The translations under genes and the position numbers were made by a program. A stretch of 64,000 nucleotides of DNA, from assembly GCA_037045155.1 (NCBI GenBank), contig JBAOIG010000002.1, forward strand, positions 496,001 to 560,000. The letters are read 5' to 3'. Shown in pieces: positions 51,959 to 60,710 of this stretch. This DNA is from Thermomicrobiales bacterium. GTDB taxonomy: Bacteria > Chloroflexota > Chloroflexia > Thermomicrobiales > CFX8. Within the stretch, counting starts at the first letter, position 1, and each line of letters begins with the position of its first letter. The notes beneath the pieces were generated by a model. It was not told the origin of the DNA and ran no database searches. It saw only the letters and a program-made list of their open reading frames with translations.

Positions 51959-51985
51959 TGGGCCTGGTGGGTATCGGCGCGGAGG

Positions 51986-53923
51986 CTACTTCTCTGCGTA
52001 CCAGTTGGCGAGGTCGTAGACCGCCATCTCCCACGACGAGGGAGTGTGGCCCTTGATGCGGTTCGAGAAGCCGGACAGGCCGGCGCGGTGGACCAGGCCG
52101 ATTCGGACAACCTCGTTGATGACCAGGTCGTTCATCGCGATGAACAGCTTGGCCTGCTTATCCGAATCCAGCTCCGTGGCCGCCTCGGCGTACAGCTTGT
52201 TGAAGTCCTCGTTGACCCAGCGATTGTAGTTGTTGCCGGACCAGTTGTTGGACTTCTGGGCGAGGTCGGTCGCCGGCTCGTTCGACTTGAACGCGGACAT
52301 GTAGTCCAGCGGGAACGGGCTGGTCGGGCCGTTGGTAAACATCGAGATGTCGGCGTAGAAGTGAGCAACGGTGTCCGGGTTGCCGGCGTCGGACGAGAAG
52401 TAGACGCCCGCGTCGATCGCCTTCAGCTCGACTGCGACGCCGATCTGCTCCCACGACTGCTTGATGATCTCCTGGGTCTTCTGGCGGATCGGGCTGGTGG
52501 TCGTGATGAAGGTGAGCGACAGCTCCTTGCCGTTCATCTTGCGCGTCTTGCCATCCAGCTTGGCGCCGGCCTCGTCGAGAAGGGCGGCGGCCTTGGTCAG
52601 ATCGTACTCGGTCGACGTGTTCGGCGAGTTGAACGGGGCCGGTGCGACGAGTGTGTTCGCCGTCGGCGAGCCGCCGTCACCGTAGAGCTGGCCGGCGATC
52701 GTGTCCTGGTCGGTCGCCATCCGCAGCGCGTCGCGGACCTTATCGTCAGAGAAGAACGGGTGCTTCGTGCTCGGCTCCGAGCGAGCGCCGTCGACCTCGG
52801 TGTTCGGGTCGGCGAAGTTCACCAGCAGCTGTTCGACGCTCAGGCCAGGGTTCACCTGCACCCTGCCGGTCGTCGCCGCGGTCTTCATCTGATCCAGGAC
52901 CGACTTCTCGACTTGCAGGTTCCACGAGTAGTCGGTCTCGCCGGTCTGGAGGACCGCGCGAGCCGCGGCGACGGCATCGCCACCACCCTTGAGCTCGACG
53001 GTGCTGAAGAACGGCTTGTCCGCCTCGCGGTAATTCTCGTTGACCTCATAGAGGACCGTGTCGCCGGGTCGGAACTCCTTGACCTTGTAGGGGCCAGTGC
53101 CGACCGGGTTGAGGTTGAACGGAGCGTTGCGCGCCGCCGCGCCGAGGACATCCTTCAGCAGGTGCTGCGGCAGGACCGCGCCGTAGTAGGCGGCGGCGAA
53201 CGGCGTGAACCACCCGGGATTCGGCTCTGCGAACTTCAGCGTCACCGTGTGGTCGTCGACAATCTCGACGTCGGAGATCAGGCTGTAGGTCGCGAACGTC
53301 GTCGATGCGACATCCGCGTTCGTCGCGAACTGCCAGGTGAACTTGACGTCCTCGGCAGTGAACGGCTCGCCGTCTGACCAGGTGACGCCCTGCTTCAGCT
53401 TATACGTGACGCTCTTGCCGTCGGCCGCGATGCCGCCGTTCTCGAGCGTCGGAACCTCGGCAGCCAGGCATGCCTGCGGCTTGCCCTCCATGTCGAGGTT
53501 GATCAGCGGCTCGAGGATGAGGCGGGAGGCGAGGCCGTCCTTGTCACCCTGCGAGAAATGGTTGTTGAGGATTGTCGGCGCCTGCCAGACGAGCAATCGC
53601 AGCCGATCGCCAGCGCCACGCCCGTGGCCGGCCGTCTCGCCACCACCGGAGGTCGAGCCCTCGGGGGTCGACTCTGTCCCGGCCGGGGTGCCCGCCGACT
53701 CGGCGGTCGTCGCGGTTGCGGACGTCCCACCGGTCGTGCCAGATTCCTTCGTTGCGGGAACCGAGGTCGCCTTATCGTCGCTTCCGCAGGCGGCCAGCAG
53801 GCCGGCAATCACCGGGGCGCTCAGCCCGAGCGCCGCGCCACGCTTGAGGATTTGCCGGCGGTCCATACGGCCGGCGAGGACGTCGTGCTGTAGTGACACG
53901 AGATCCTCTCGAAGATCCGTCAT
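51986..53923 (-). CDS. ABC transporter substrate-binding lipoprotein, family 5 (oligopeptide type)
   Basis: The product has 645 residues, with ATG 53923 behind AGGAGACACACC. The N-terminus has DRRQILKRG, a twin-arginine-like motif, and a lipobox LLAAC. A low-complexity Ser/Thr/Gly linker runs to about residue 105. The SBP_bac_5 domain has ILNNHFSQGDKDGLASRLILEPL, WSDGEPFTAEDVKFTWQF and VGTGPYKVKEFRPGDTV. It binds peptides or other solutes outside the cell. No permease or ATPase gene is adjacent, so it works with a transporter encoded elsewhere. Confidence 0.9.
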   Translation of the reverse strand: MTDLREDLVSLQHDVLAGRMDRRQILKRGAALGLSAPVIAGLLAACGSDDKATSVPATKESGTTGGTSATATTAESAGTPAGTESTPEGSTSGGGETAGHGRGAGDRLRLLVWQAPTILNNHFSQGDKDGLASRLILEPLINLDMEGKPQACLAAEVPTLENGGIAADGKSVTYKLKQGVTWSDGEPFTAEDVKFTWQFATNADVASTTFATYSLISDVEIVDDHTVTLKFAEPNPGWFTPFAAAYYGAVLPQHLLKDVLGAAARNAPFNLNPVGTGPYKVKEFRPGDTVLYEVNENYREADKPFFSTVELKGGGDAVAAARAVLQTGETDYSWNLQVEKSVLDQMKTAATTGRVQVNPGLSVEQLLVNFADPNTEVDGARSEPSTKHPFFSDDKVRDALRMATDQDTIAGQLYGDGGSPTANTLVAPAPFNSPNTSTEYDLTKAAALLDEAGAKLDGKTRKMNGKELSLTFITTTSPIRQKTQEIIKQSWEQIGVAVELKAIDAGVYFSSDAGNPDTVAHFYADISMFTNGPTSPFPLDYMSAFKSNEPATDLAQKSNNWSGNNYNRWVNEDFNKLYAEAATELDSDKQAKLFIAMNDLVINEVVRIGLVHRAGLSGFSNRIKGHTPSSWEMAVYDLANWYAEK

Positions 53924-54065
53924 TCGGTGTGTCTCCTGACTTACCCCTCTTGGCCCGAGCGATCCCGAGCCGCGCAGATCCGACCGGCCTGGCTATGGCC
54001 GGGGGTCCGCCACAGAGGGTAGCCGACCGAGAGCAGGAGCGCAACCGCTTATACAGATATCATCA

Positions 54066-54773
54066 TCAGTGCGTAGCCCGACCGGCGCTGGCGATCGACT
54101 GGTCCAGCATCCTCCGGTAGACGTCCAGGCAGGCGTCTCCGGCGCAGGGGGCCGGCCGGATCGCGCGCGGGCGGAACCCGTGCTCCTCGTCGAGATCGAC
54201 CTCCGGCAGGCCGGGGTTGCTGATCTGCGTGCCGTCGGGCAGCACGAAGGTCGGGCTGCCATCGACCTTCACCGTTTCCCACCCGGCGCGGGCCTCGGCG
54301 ACGACCTGCTGCTTCGCCACGCCGGAGTCGAAATCGACGGTGAAGCGCTCGACGTCCAGCCCCGCCTCGCCGGCCAGCTCGATCAGCACGTGGCGCATCG
54401 AGACGCAGCGGCTCTCGCCGAAGAAGGCGACGCGGATGCGCCAGTCGAGCTCGTCGGCCAGCGCCAGGCTCTGCCGCTCCGCGCACTTCACCGCCTCGAA
54501 GGCCGGCCACATCGTCACCGGCCAGGCGCTGTCCGGCGCGGCCCACGGCTGCCAGGGGATGTCCGGCTCCTCGAGCATCAGGATCGGCAGCTCCATGTCG
54601 AGCACCCGCTTCGGCGTCGTCTCGCGGTTGACGTACTCCAGCGCCAGCGAGCGATGCGCGACCTCGACCCGCCCGGCGTACTCCTCGCGCAGCTTCCTCA
54701 GCCGGTACGCCGCGAGGTAGGCATAGGGGCAGTACAGATCGGCGTACATCTCGATCGTCGTGGCGGTAGACAT
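54066..54773 (-). CDS. DsbA family thioredoxin-fold protein (FrnE-like)
   Basis: The product has 235 residues, with ATG 54773. The N-terminal YADLYCPYAYLAAYRL has a single CxxA-type motif in place of CxxC, as in FrnE and 2-hydroxychromene-2-carboxylate isomerase relatives. A long helical insert follows, and the thioredoxin fold closes with VDGSPTFVLPDGTQISNPG. No signal peptide is seen, so it is cytoplasmic. Two more Cys near the C-terminus (APCAGDAC) could form a disulfide with each other. A glutathione-like isomerase or redox role is possible. Confidence 0.85.
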   Translation of the reverse strand: MSTATTIEMYADLYCPYAYLAAYRLRKLREEYAGRVEVAHRSLALEYVNRETTPKRVLDMELPILMLEEPDIPWQPWAAPDSAWPVTMWPAFEAVKCAERQSLALADELDWRIRVAFFGESRCVSMRHVLIELAGEAGLDVERFTVDFDSGVAKQQVVAEARAGWETVKVDGSPTFVLPDGTQISNPGLPEVDLDEEHGFRPRAIRPAPCAGDACLDVYRRMLDQSIASAGRATH

Positions 54774-54788
54774 GGCAGGCGCTCCTTC

Positions 54789-55211
54789 TCAACTCGTGGT
54801 TGAGAGTACCACCGCTTCCGCCTGCGCGAGTCGCTTCGTCATCCGCTGCTCGGTGTCGCCCCCCGACAGCAGCATCACGACGTACTGGTTCAGGCTCACC
54901 CCCTCGCGCCCAGCCGACTCGGCCAGCCGCCGGTGCAGCGAGCGCGGCAGGCGCACGACGAACTTGCCGCTGTACTCCTCGGGGTAGGAGGGCAGGGGGA
55001 TATCGATACCGTGCTCGTAGGCCGCTTCGATCCAGAGCGACCGCGCCCCTTCGGCCATCGGCGCAACATCATCGAGCGAATCCGCTTGCGTCAGGCAGCC
55101 CTTGAGGTCTGGGAACTCAATGACGTACCCGCCATCGGGGTCGGCAAGAACGTTGAACGGATACTCCAAGTGGAGATACTCATCGAGCGTCAAGCGTGTT
55201 GAGGTGTTCAT
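54789..55211 (-). CDS. HicB-family antitoxin-like protein
   Basis: The product has 140 residues from ATG 55211. The N-terminal HicB domain is EYPFNVLADPDGGYVIEFPDLKGCLTQADSLDD. The C-terminal ribbon-helix-helix is KFVVRLPRSLHRRLAESAGREGVSLNQYVVML. HicB proteins neutralise the RNA-cutting toxin HicA and repress their own operon. No HicA-like frame (about 60-80 residues with a conserved His) is found next to it, so this is a solitary antitoxin-like repressor or part of a split system. Confidence 0.85.
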   Translation of the reverse strand: MNTSTRLTLDEYLHLEYPFNVLADPDGGYVIEFPDLKGCLTQADSLDDVAPMAEGARSLWIEAAYEHGIDIPLPSYPEEYSGKFVVRLPRSLHRRLAESAGREGVSLNQYVVMLLSGGDTEQRMTKRLAQAEAVVLSTTS

Positions 55212-55353
55212 GGTCAATCACCCAGGTCTAGTAGCCCATGCATCCTCGGAACCAGCTTTTCGTCCCACGATGTTTCGCCATCGCTATAGTACTAGAGACG
55301 ATATCAGTTCACTAGCTGTTGCGAGAGTTCGTGGGTGGGCACGGCGCCCATGG

Positions 55354-55959
55354 TCAGCTGACAGCCCCGCCCGACCCCTCGAACAACGCCGCGACCGGGA
55401 CGCGGATTGGCAGCGTGGGCGACACCAGCTCGACGTCAGCCGTGAACTGGCGCACCTCGGTGTAGTCGGACAGGCTGGCGTCCGGGTGAGAGCAGACGAG
55501 GACATCGCGCTGGCTTGGGCGGACAATCCAGTATTCGGGGACGCCGGCCCGGGCGTAGGCGGCGCGCTTGACAACGGTGTCCATCTCCGGGTTGCTGGGC
55601 GATAGCACCTCGGCGATCAGGTCGGGCACACCACGGATACGGCCGTCCCCGGCGATGATCGACGCGCGTTCTCGGCGAATCAGCAGGAAGTCGGGCTGAA
55701 CAGGATCGGCGCCCGGCATGATGACGCCGACCGGCGCCATGACACCGTCAGCAATACCACGTGTTTCCAGCGGTAGTGCGACGTGCTGGTGCAACCGACC
55801 AACGGTGCGTTGATGCCAGTAGCTCGGCGCAGTGGACATGTACAGCACCCCGTCAATAACTTCGTAGCGATTGCCGTCGTCCGGCAGTCGCTCCCACCGC
55901 TCGTAGCACCACGAAGCGTCGCGGGATTGGAGCAACAGGTCGATCTCACTGACGGTCAT
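55354..55959 (-). CDS. Uma2 family protein (DUF820, restriction-endonuclease fold)
   Basis: The product has 201 residues, with ATG 55959. The Uma2 pattern is present: YEVIDGVLYMSTAPS, QPDFLLIRRER, PDLIAEVLSPSNPEMD and KRAAYARAGVPEYWIV. The Asp/Glu-x-Glu of the PD-(D/E)xK-like core are in place. Such genes occur in many copies in Chloroflexota and Cyanobacteria; the function is not established. It lies between a HicB-like gene and the E1 enzyme gene on the same strand. Confidence 0.88.
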   Translation of the reverse strand: MTVSEIDLLLQSRDASWCYERWERLPDDGNRYEVIDGVLYMSTAPSYWHQRTVGRLHQHVALPLETRGIADGVMAPVGVIMPGADPVQPDFLLIRRERASIIAGDGRIRGVPDLIAEVLSPSNPEMDTVVKRAAYARAGVPEYWIVRPSQRDVLVCSHPDASLSDYTEVRQFTADVELVSPTLPIRVPVAALFEGSGGAVS

Positions 55960-55998
55960 GTTGGCGCGCTCCTCTCCGGGTATCGTGTCGAACTCCGT

Positions 55999-58431
55999 CT
56001 ACCCCTCGCGCCCGTCGAGCATGGCGAAGGCTGCGCTGGCGATGTGCTCGGCGTCGATGCCGTAGTGGCGGTAGAGGTCGGGGCGCGAGCCGGACTGGCC
56101 AAACTCGTCGACGCCGAGGGCGATCGATGGCGCGCCGTAGACGCTGCCGAGCCAGGAGAGCGCGTGCGACGCGCCGTCGAGCACGGTGACGATCGGCGCG
56201 TGCCGCTCGGCCGGCGGGATCAGCGTGTCGAAGTGGATCGGCTCGCGCTTGCCGCCGTTGGCCATCGACTGGCGCTGGCGCTTCTGCCAACCGTCGAACA
56301 CCTTCTGCGGCGAGGTGAGGGCGATCACGTTCGCCGCGACACCTTCGTCGTGGAGCTGCCGGGCCGCGGCAATCGCCTCCGGCAGCATGATCCCGGCGCT
56401 GACAATCTGGACGGTGTCGGCCGGGTTGGTCTCCGGCGCGTCGAGCGTGGCGTCGATAATCCGGTAGCCGCCGGCCAGCACCTGGCGGCGCAACTCATCC
56501 TGGCCGAACCGGTCGAGCGACGGCTGGAACAGCGTCTGGTCGACATCCGCGGTCGAGAGGCGCAGGTAGGTCGAGATGCCATGCTCGCGATCGCAGATCT
56601 GGCGCAACCCCTCCAGCAGGATCCACTCCATGTCCTGGGCGAAGGTCGGCTCGTAGTACATGACGTTCGGCAGCTCCATGCCGATCGACGGCGTGATCGT
56701 CGACTGGTGGTTGCCGCCCTCTGGCGCCAGCGAGATGCCGGACGGCGTTCCCGCGACGATGAACTTCGACTTGCTGTAGACGCCATAGATGAAGGCGTCC
56801 AGCCCGCGACAGACGAACGGGTCGTAGACGGTGCCGATCGGGAAGAGTAGCTGGCCGCTCAACTCGTGCGACAGGCCGAACATCGACAGCCACATGAACA
56901 GGTTCATCTCGGAGATGCCCAGCTCGATGTGCTGGCCGCTCGGCTTCGGCTCCCAGCGCAGCAGCTTCGGTCCCTCGTCGTAGACCGGCGCTGCCCGCGA
57001 CGCGAAGACGCCGAGCTTGTTGATCCAGCCGCCGAGATTGGTCGAGACGGCGACGTCGGGCGAGGCGGTGACGATGCGCTTGCCGACCTCCGGGATATCG
57101 GCAAGCTGGGTGAGCAGCCGGCCGAGCGCCTCCTGGGTCGAGGTCGCCTTCGTCCGGTTGTGCCCGATATGCGCCGGGATCCGCTCGGCCCGCACCGGCG
57201 GGGCCGGCACGGTGTCGCCCGCGTACAGCTGCTCCCACGACGCGGCGCAGAGCTGCCCCTCGGCCGAAGCGGGGTCGAACCGCGACCACGCCTCATCGGC
57301 CGGGATGCCGAGTGCCTCGCGCAGTGGCTCGAGCTGGTTGGGATTGAGCAGCGCCGAGTGGTTCAGCGCCTCGCCGGCGAACGGGAGATTCCAGCCCTTG
57401 ATCGTGTAGGCGAACAGCACGGTCGGCCGGTCGCCCGGCGCCAGCGCTTCCTCGATCGCGCCGACGAGATCGCCCAGGTCGTGGCCGCCGAGATTGGCCA
57501 GCAGGCCGGGCAGCTCGGCGTCCGGCACATCCTTGATGACGCGGGCGATATCGGCGTTGTCGACGCCGCCGCGGCGGATCAGCCGCGGACGCAGCGTCTC
57601 CCCCGGCAGCCGGATGAGGATCTGGTACTCCTCGTTGTCCATGTCGTCGATCGCCTGACGCAGCGCCTCGCCGCCGGGTCGGGCGAACGCCTCGCGCAGA
57701 TGATGGCCGTACTTCGTCTCGATCACCCGCCAGCCAGCGTTGGCGAACAGGTGCTTCAGCCGGGTGGCCCGGATTCCGGGAATGACGCGGTCGAGCGACT
57801 GGCGGTTGAGATCGATGATCCACAGCACGTTGCCGACCCAGGCCAGCGACTCCTCGATCAGCGCCTCCCAGATGTTGCCCTCGTCCAGCTCGGCGTCGCC
57901 GACCAGGGCGATGAAGCGATTGGAGGTCACCTCGCCGAAGTGCTCGTGGGCGTAGCGGTGCGCCAGCGCGGCGAACAGCGGTGCGACCGCGCCGAGGCCG
58001 ACCGAGCCGGTCGAGAAGTCGACCGGGTCCGGGTCTTTCGTCCGGCTGGGGTACGACTGCAGCCCCTTGTACTCGCGGAGCGTCGTCAGGTATCCGGGGT
58101 CGAGCTGGCCGAGCAGGTACTGGATGGAATGGTAGGCCGGCGATGCGTGCGGCTTGATCGAGACACGGTCGCCCTGCTTCAGCGAGTGGAAATAGAGCGC
58201 GGTGAGGATCGAGACGACCGAGGCGGAGGAAGCCTGGTGGCCGCCGACCTTGAGGCCGTCGACGTTGGGCCGGACGTGGTTGGCGTGGTTGATGATCTGG
58301 GTCGAGAGCCAGAGGATGCGTTTCTGGATCGTGTCGAGAACAGCCAGCTGCTCCTGTGAGAGCGGGCGCTCATCACCGAGCAGCTGGCTAATATCGATGA
58401 TCTCCGTGGCGTGTGCCATCCCCTGTGCCAT
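55999..58431 (-). CDS. pyruvate dehydrogenase E1-like / transketolase family enzyme (AceE type)
   Basis: The product has 810 residues, with ATG 58431 behind AAAGGAGACC. The thiamine diphosphate motif is GDAELDEGNIWEAL, with N in IDLNRQSLD at the end. The pattern of GGHQASSASVVSILTALYF and GSVGLGAVAPLFAAL is that of the homodimeric AceE E1 rather than the two-subunit E1. The C-terminal transketolase domains follow. It would decarboxylate pyruvate or another 2-oxoacid, but no E2 or E3 gene is next to it, so the partner is elsewhere or the reaction is different. It is slightly shorter than AceE of about 885 residues. Confidence 0.85.
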   Translation of the reverse strand: MAQGMAHATEIIDISQLLGDERPLSQEQLAVLDTIQKRILWLSTQIINHANHVRPNVDGLKVGGHQASSASVVSILTALYFHSLKQGDRVSIKPHASPAYHSIQYLLGQLDPGYLTTLREYKGLQSYPSRTKDPDPVDFSTGSVGLGAVAPLFAALAHRYAHEHFGEVTSNRFIALVGDAELDEGNIWEALIEESLAWVGNVLWIIDLNRQSLDRVIPGIRATRLKHLFANAGWRVIETKYGHHLREAFARPGGEALRQAIDDMDNEEYQILIRLPGETLRPRLIRRGGVDNADIARVIKDVPDAELPGLLANLGGHDLGDLVGAIEEALAPGDRPTVLFAYTIKGWNLPFAGEALNHSALLNPNQLEPLREALGIPADEAWSRFDPASAEGQLCAASWEQLYAGDTVPAPPVRAERIPAHIGHNRTKATSTQEALGRLLTQLADIPEVGKRIVTASPDVAVSTNLGGWINKLGVFASRAAPVYDEGPKLLRWEPKPSGQHIELGISEMNLFMWLSMFGLSHELSGQLLFPIGTVYDPFVCRGLDAFIYGVYSKSKFIVAGTPSGISLAPEGGNHQSTITPSIGMELPNVMYYEPTFAQDMEWILLEGLRQICDREHGISTYLRLSTADVDQTLFQPSLDRFGQDELRRQVLAGGYRIIDATLDAPETNPADTVQIVSAGIMLPEAIAAARQLHDEGVAANVIALTSPQKVFDGWQKRQRQSMANGGKREPIHFDTLIPPAERHAPIVTVLDGASHALSWLGSVYGAPSIALGVDEFGQSGSRPDLYRHYGIDAEHIASAAFAMLDGREG

Positions 58432-58613
58432 GCCGGTCTCCTTTTATGTGAGGCGGGTCGAGATTTCTAGCGGCCATCCATAACAGATTGTCCGCTATCG
58501 GCACGACACGGACAACCGCTCGGTAGTGTGATTGTGACGGGAAGTCATGTCTTCCCTCTCGGTTGCTACGGTGGGTTCCAGAGCCGCTTGAAGAAAGAAG
58601 AGGGAGGAATCCC

Positions 58614-59429
58614 ATGAAGCGACTGGTGTCGTTGATTCTCGTCTTGTTGGTTGCCCTGTCGCTTGTCGCCTGCGAGTCGACAACCGAGGGGACGGCGGGT
58701 TCGGGTTCGGGCTCGGGCACGCCCGCCGCGGAGGCTGCAGCGACGAAGACGCCAAAGCCGGCCAAGGCGACGAAGACTCCGAAGCCGGCCAAGGCGACCG
58801 AGACCCCGAAGGCGACGGCGACGCCAAAGCCGCCGACGGCAACCCCTGAGCCGCCAACCCCGACGCCGATCCCGCCGACACCGACGCCGCTGCCCGAACC
58901 GAAGGCGTACTCGGGGTCCGGGTCTGACGTGGTTGCGATCGAGAAGCCGGGCGGTCTCGATGCCGTCGTTATCGTCCATGTCGTCGGCAATGCCGAATCA
59001 AGCTACTTCGGTGTTACCGGTTTCGATGAGGCGGGGAAGCAGACCGACCTCCTTGTGAACACGACCGATCCATACGATGGCATCACGCTGCTCGACGCGC
59101 GGAAGGGTCAAACGACGACCCGGCTGCAGGTCGAAGCGCAGGGTGACTGGACGATCGAGGTCCGGCCACTGGCAATGGCACGCGCTGCGGCGGTCCCAGG
59201 AACGACATCTGGCGCCGGTGACGACGTCCTGCTTCTCGATGGCGAGCCCGATACTGCGCACATCGTTGGGAACGCCGAAGGACGGTATTTCGGTGTGATT
59301 GGCCACGGGAAGCGTTACGACCTGCTCGTCAATACGACGGACCCGTATGACGGTCGCGTCATCGTCAACCGCGACACCGTCGTCATCGAGGTGAAGGCAA
59401 CCGGGGAGTGGGAGGTGACGTTCGAGTAG
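58614..59429 (+). CDS. lipoprotein with Pro-rich stalk and duplicated domain
   Basis: The product has 271 residues, with ATG 58614 behind GGGAGGAATCC. The lipobox is LSLVAC (Cys19). Residues about 45-95 form a stalk with repeated TPKPAKATKTPKPAKATETP-like and PTPTPIPPTPTPL units. Two copies of one domain follow: each has VVGNAESSYFGVTG or IVGNAEGRYFGVIG, then DLLVNTTDPYDG, then a beta segment ending in a GDWTIEV or GEWEVTF stretch. The second copy is shorter. The family is not recognised. It is probably a cell-surface binding protein. Confidence 0.75.
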   Translation: MKRLVSLILVLLVALSLVACESTTEGTAGSGSGSGTPAAEAAATKTPKPAKATKTPKPAKATETPKATATPKPPTATPEPPTPTPIPPTPTPLPEPKAYSGSGSDVVAIEKPGGLDAVVIVHVVGNAESSYFGVTGFDEAGKQTDLLVNTTDPYDGITLLDARKGQTTTRLQVEAQGDWTIEVRPLAMARAAAVPGTTSGAGDDVLLLDGEPDTAHIVGNAEGRYFGVIGHGKRYDLLVNTTDPYDGRVIVNRDTVVIEVKATGEWEVTFE

Positions 59430-59453
59430 CGGCGCGCGGTTAGCCGACCGTCA

Positions 59454-59478
59454 CGGTGGCCGGGTTTCTCGGCCACCG
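59454..59478 (+). terminator. hairpin after the lipoprotein gene
   Basis: CGGTGGCCG and CGGCCACCG form a perfect 9-bp stem around a 7-nt loop. It lies 24 bp after the stop and is followed by CTCTTTCG. It likely terminates the lipoprotein transcript before the small HicB-like gene. Confidence 0.65.
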
Positions 59479-59519
59479 CTCTTTCGCGCGGTGCGAGACA
59501 CCATGAAGAGGGAGGAACG

Positions 59520-59753
59520 ATGACTGATGGGCCGAACTACACGATGCTGATCCAGTGGCCCGACGACGATCAGGCGTTCCTCGTGACTCTCCCTGCATGG
59601 GAAGAGCGGGTCTTCGGCCCGGTCACCCACGGCGACACCTATGAGGCGGCGGCCCGGAATGGTCTGGCGGTGATCGAGCTGCTGATCGAGTCGGCGATCC
59701 AGCATGGCGAGCCGCTGCCGCGTCCGCGTTACTACGGCCGCATGACTGCCTGA
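59520..59753 (+). CDS. HicB-like domain protein, short form
   Basis: The product has 77 residues, with ATG 59520 behind GGGAGGAACG. It is a single HicB-like alpha/beta domain: YTMLIQWPDDDQAFLVTLPAWEE and GDTYEAAARNGLAVIELLIESA. No DNA-binding domain is present, unlike the copy at 54789. No HicA frame is adjacent. It may act as an antitoxin-type binding domain or have an unrelated role. Confidence 0.8.
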   Translation: MTDGPNYTMLIQWPDDDQAFLVTLPAWEERVFGPVTHGDTYEAAARNGLAVIELLIESAIQHGEPLPRPRYYGRMTA

Positions 59754-59758
59754 TCGGC

Positions 59759-60637
59759 TTACGTCACCCCCGCCTCGCGCTCGCGTTCCGCCGTCCAGGC
59801 GAGGATGCGGGCGCGCTTTTCGGGCGTGAGGCGCTGGGCGAGGTCGTGGAGCATGCCGTGGCCGGCCCAGGCGAGAAAGACCGGCATCTCCACCAGAGGA
59901 CCGGCCGACTCGACGTACCCGTCGATCAGTCCACGCTCGAACGCGGAAACGACCGGGCCGACATCGACCAGCGCTTCATCGACGCCGAGGCGCAGGATGG
60001 CGATCGACCGGGCGAGGTCTGCCCGTGGGTCGCCGGAGCGGGCGTTGGCCCAGTCGAGCACGGCGGTGATGTCGTCGCCGTCGGCCAGCAGGTTGAGCGG
60101 ATGGTAGTCGAGGTGCAGCAGCCGGGCCGGCCCCGCGGCGGCGACCAGTGCCCGGCCGAGCGCGTCGGGGATGGCGAACCAGTCGAGCCACGAGCGATCG
60201 CTGATGGCGTCCGGTGGCTCGACCGCGTGCAGGCGAGCAAGAACCCGACCGGCGGCGACGCCGAGCGGCTCGGCGCGCTCTGGCTCGGCGATAGCCGCCT
60301 CAGCGATTGTGCGTCCCGGCCGCCATTCCAGTAGCAGCGCGGGACGGCGCTGCCAGACGCCGGCAGCATGCACCTTCGGGACAGCGATGCCTGCCTCACC
60401 CACAGCGCGCATCACCGTGACTTCTCGCGCGCTTGCGGCCTCGTCCCCCGGCCGAAAGACACGCAGGGCAAACGTGTCGACCTCGAGCTCGACGCGGAAG
60501 AGCGCGGCATCCTGCCCTCCGAGAACCGGGGTGATGGTCTCGGCTCGGGTGACTCCCAGTGCGGCGAGGATTGCGCCTGGGTCGATGGGGGATGACGTGC
60601 CCACTTCCTTTGTAATGGAATCGTCCGGTTTGCTCAC
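59759..60637 (-). CDS. aminoglycoside phosphotransferase-fold protein
   Basis: The product has 292 residues from GTG 60637; ATG 60676 upstream is also possible and neither has a well-placed ribosome binding site. Kinase features are present: ITPVLGGQDAALFRVE (nucleotide loop region), ALRVFRPGDEAASAREVTVMRAV (Lys replaced by Arg in the usual ion-pair strand), HLDYHPLNLL (catalytic Asp) and VLDWANARSGDPRADLARS. It phosphorylates a small molecule; resistance is not implied. It is divergent from the M1 peptidase gene. Confidence 0.8.
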   Translation of the reverse strand: MSKPDDSITKEVGTSSPIDPGAILAALGVTRAETITPVLGGQDAALFRVELEVDTFALRVFRPGDEAASAREVTVMRAVGEAGIAVPKVHAAGVWQRRPALLLEWRPGRTIAEAAIAEPERAEPLGVAAGRVLARLHAVEPPDAISDRSWLDWFAIPDALGRALVAAAGPARLLHLDYHPLNLLADGDDITAVLDWANARSGDPRADLARSIAILRLGVDEALVDVGPVVSAFERGLIDGYVESAGPLVEMPVFLAWAGHGMLHDLAQRLTPEKRARILAWTAEREREAGVT

Positions 60638-60710
60638 GACGCTCGGTGTGCTCCCTCTGCTACAGTGATGCGACATCCGTTGTTTGCTAACTGTCGAGGT
60701 GATCGAGCCC

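Noticed and set aside
51812..53377. 521-codon open frame antisense to the family 5 binding protein
   Set aside because: Shadow frame rich in Arg, Val and Asp with no recognisable domain.
56866..58359. 497-codon open frame antisense to the E1 gene
   Set aside because: Shadow of a long high-GC coding region.
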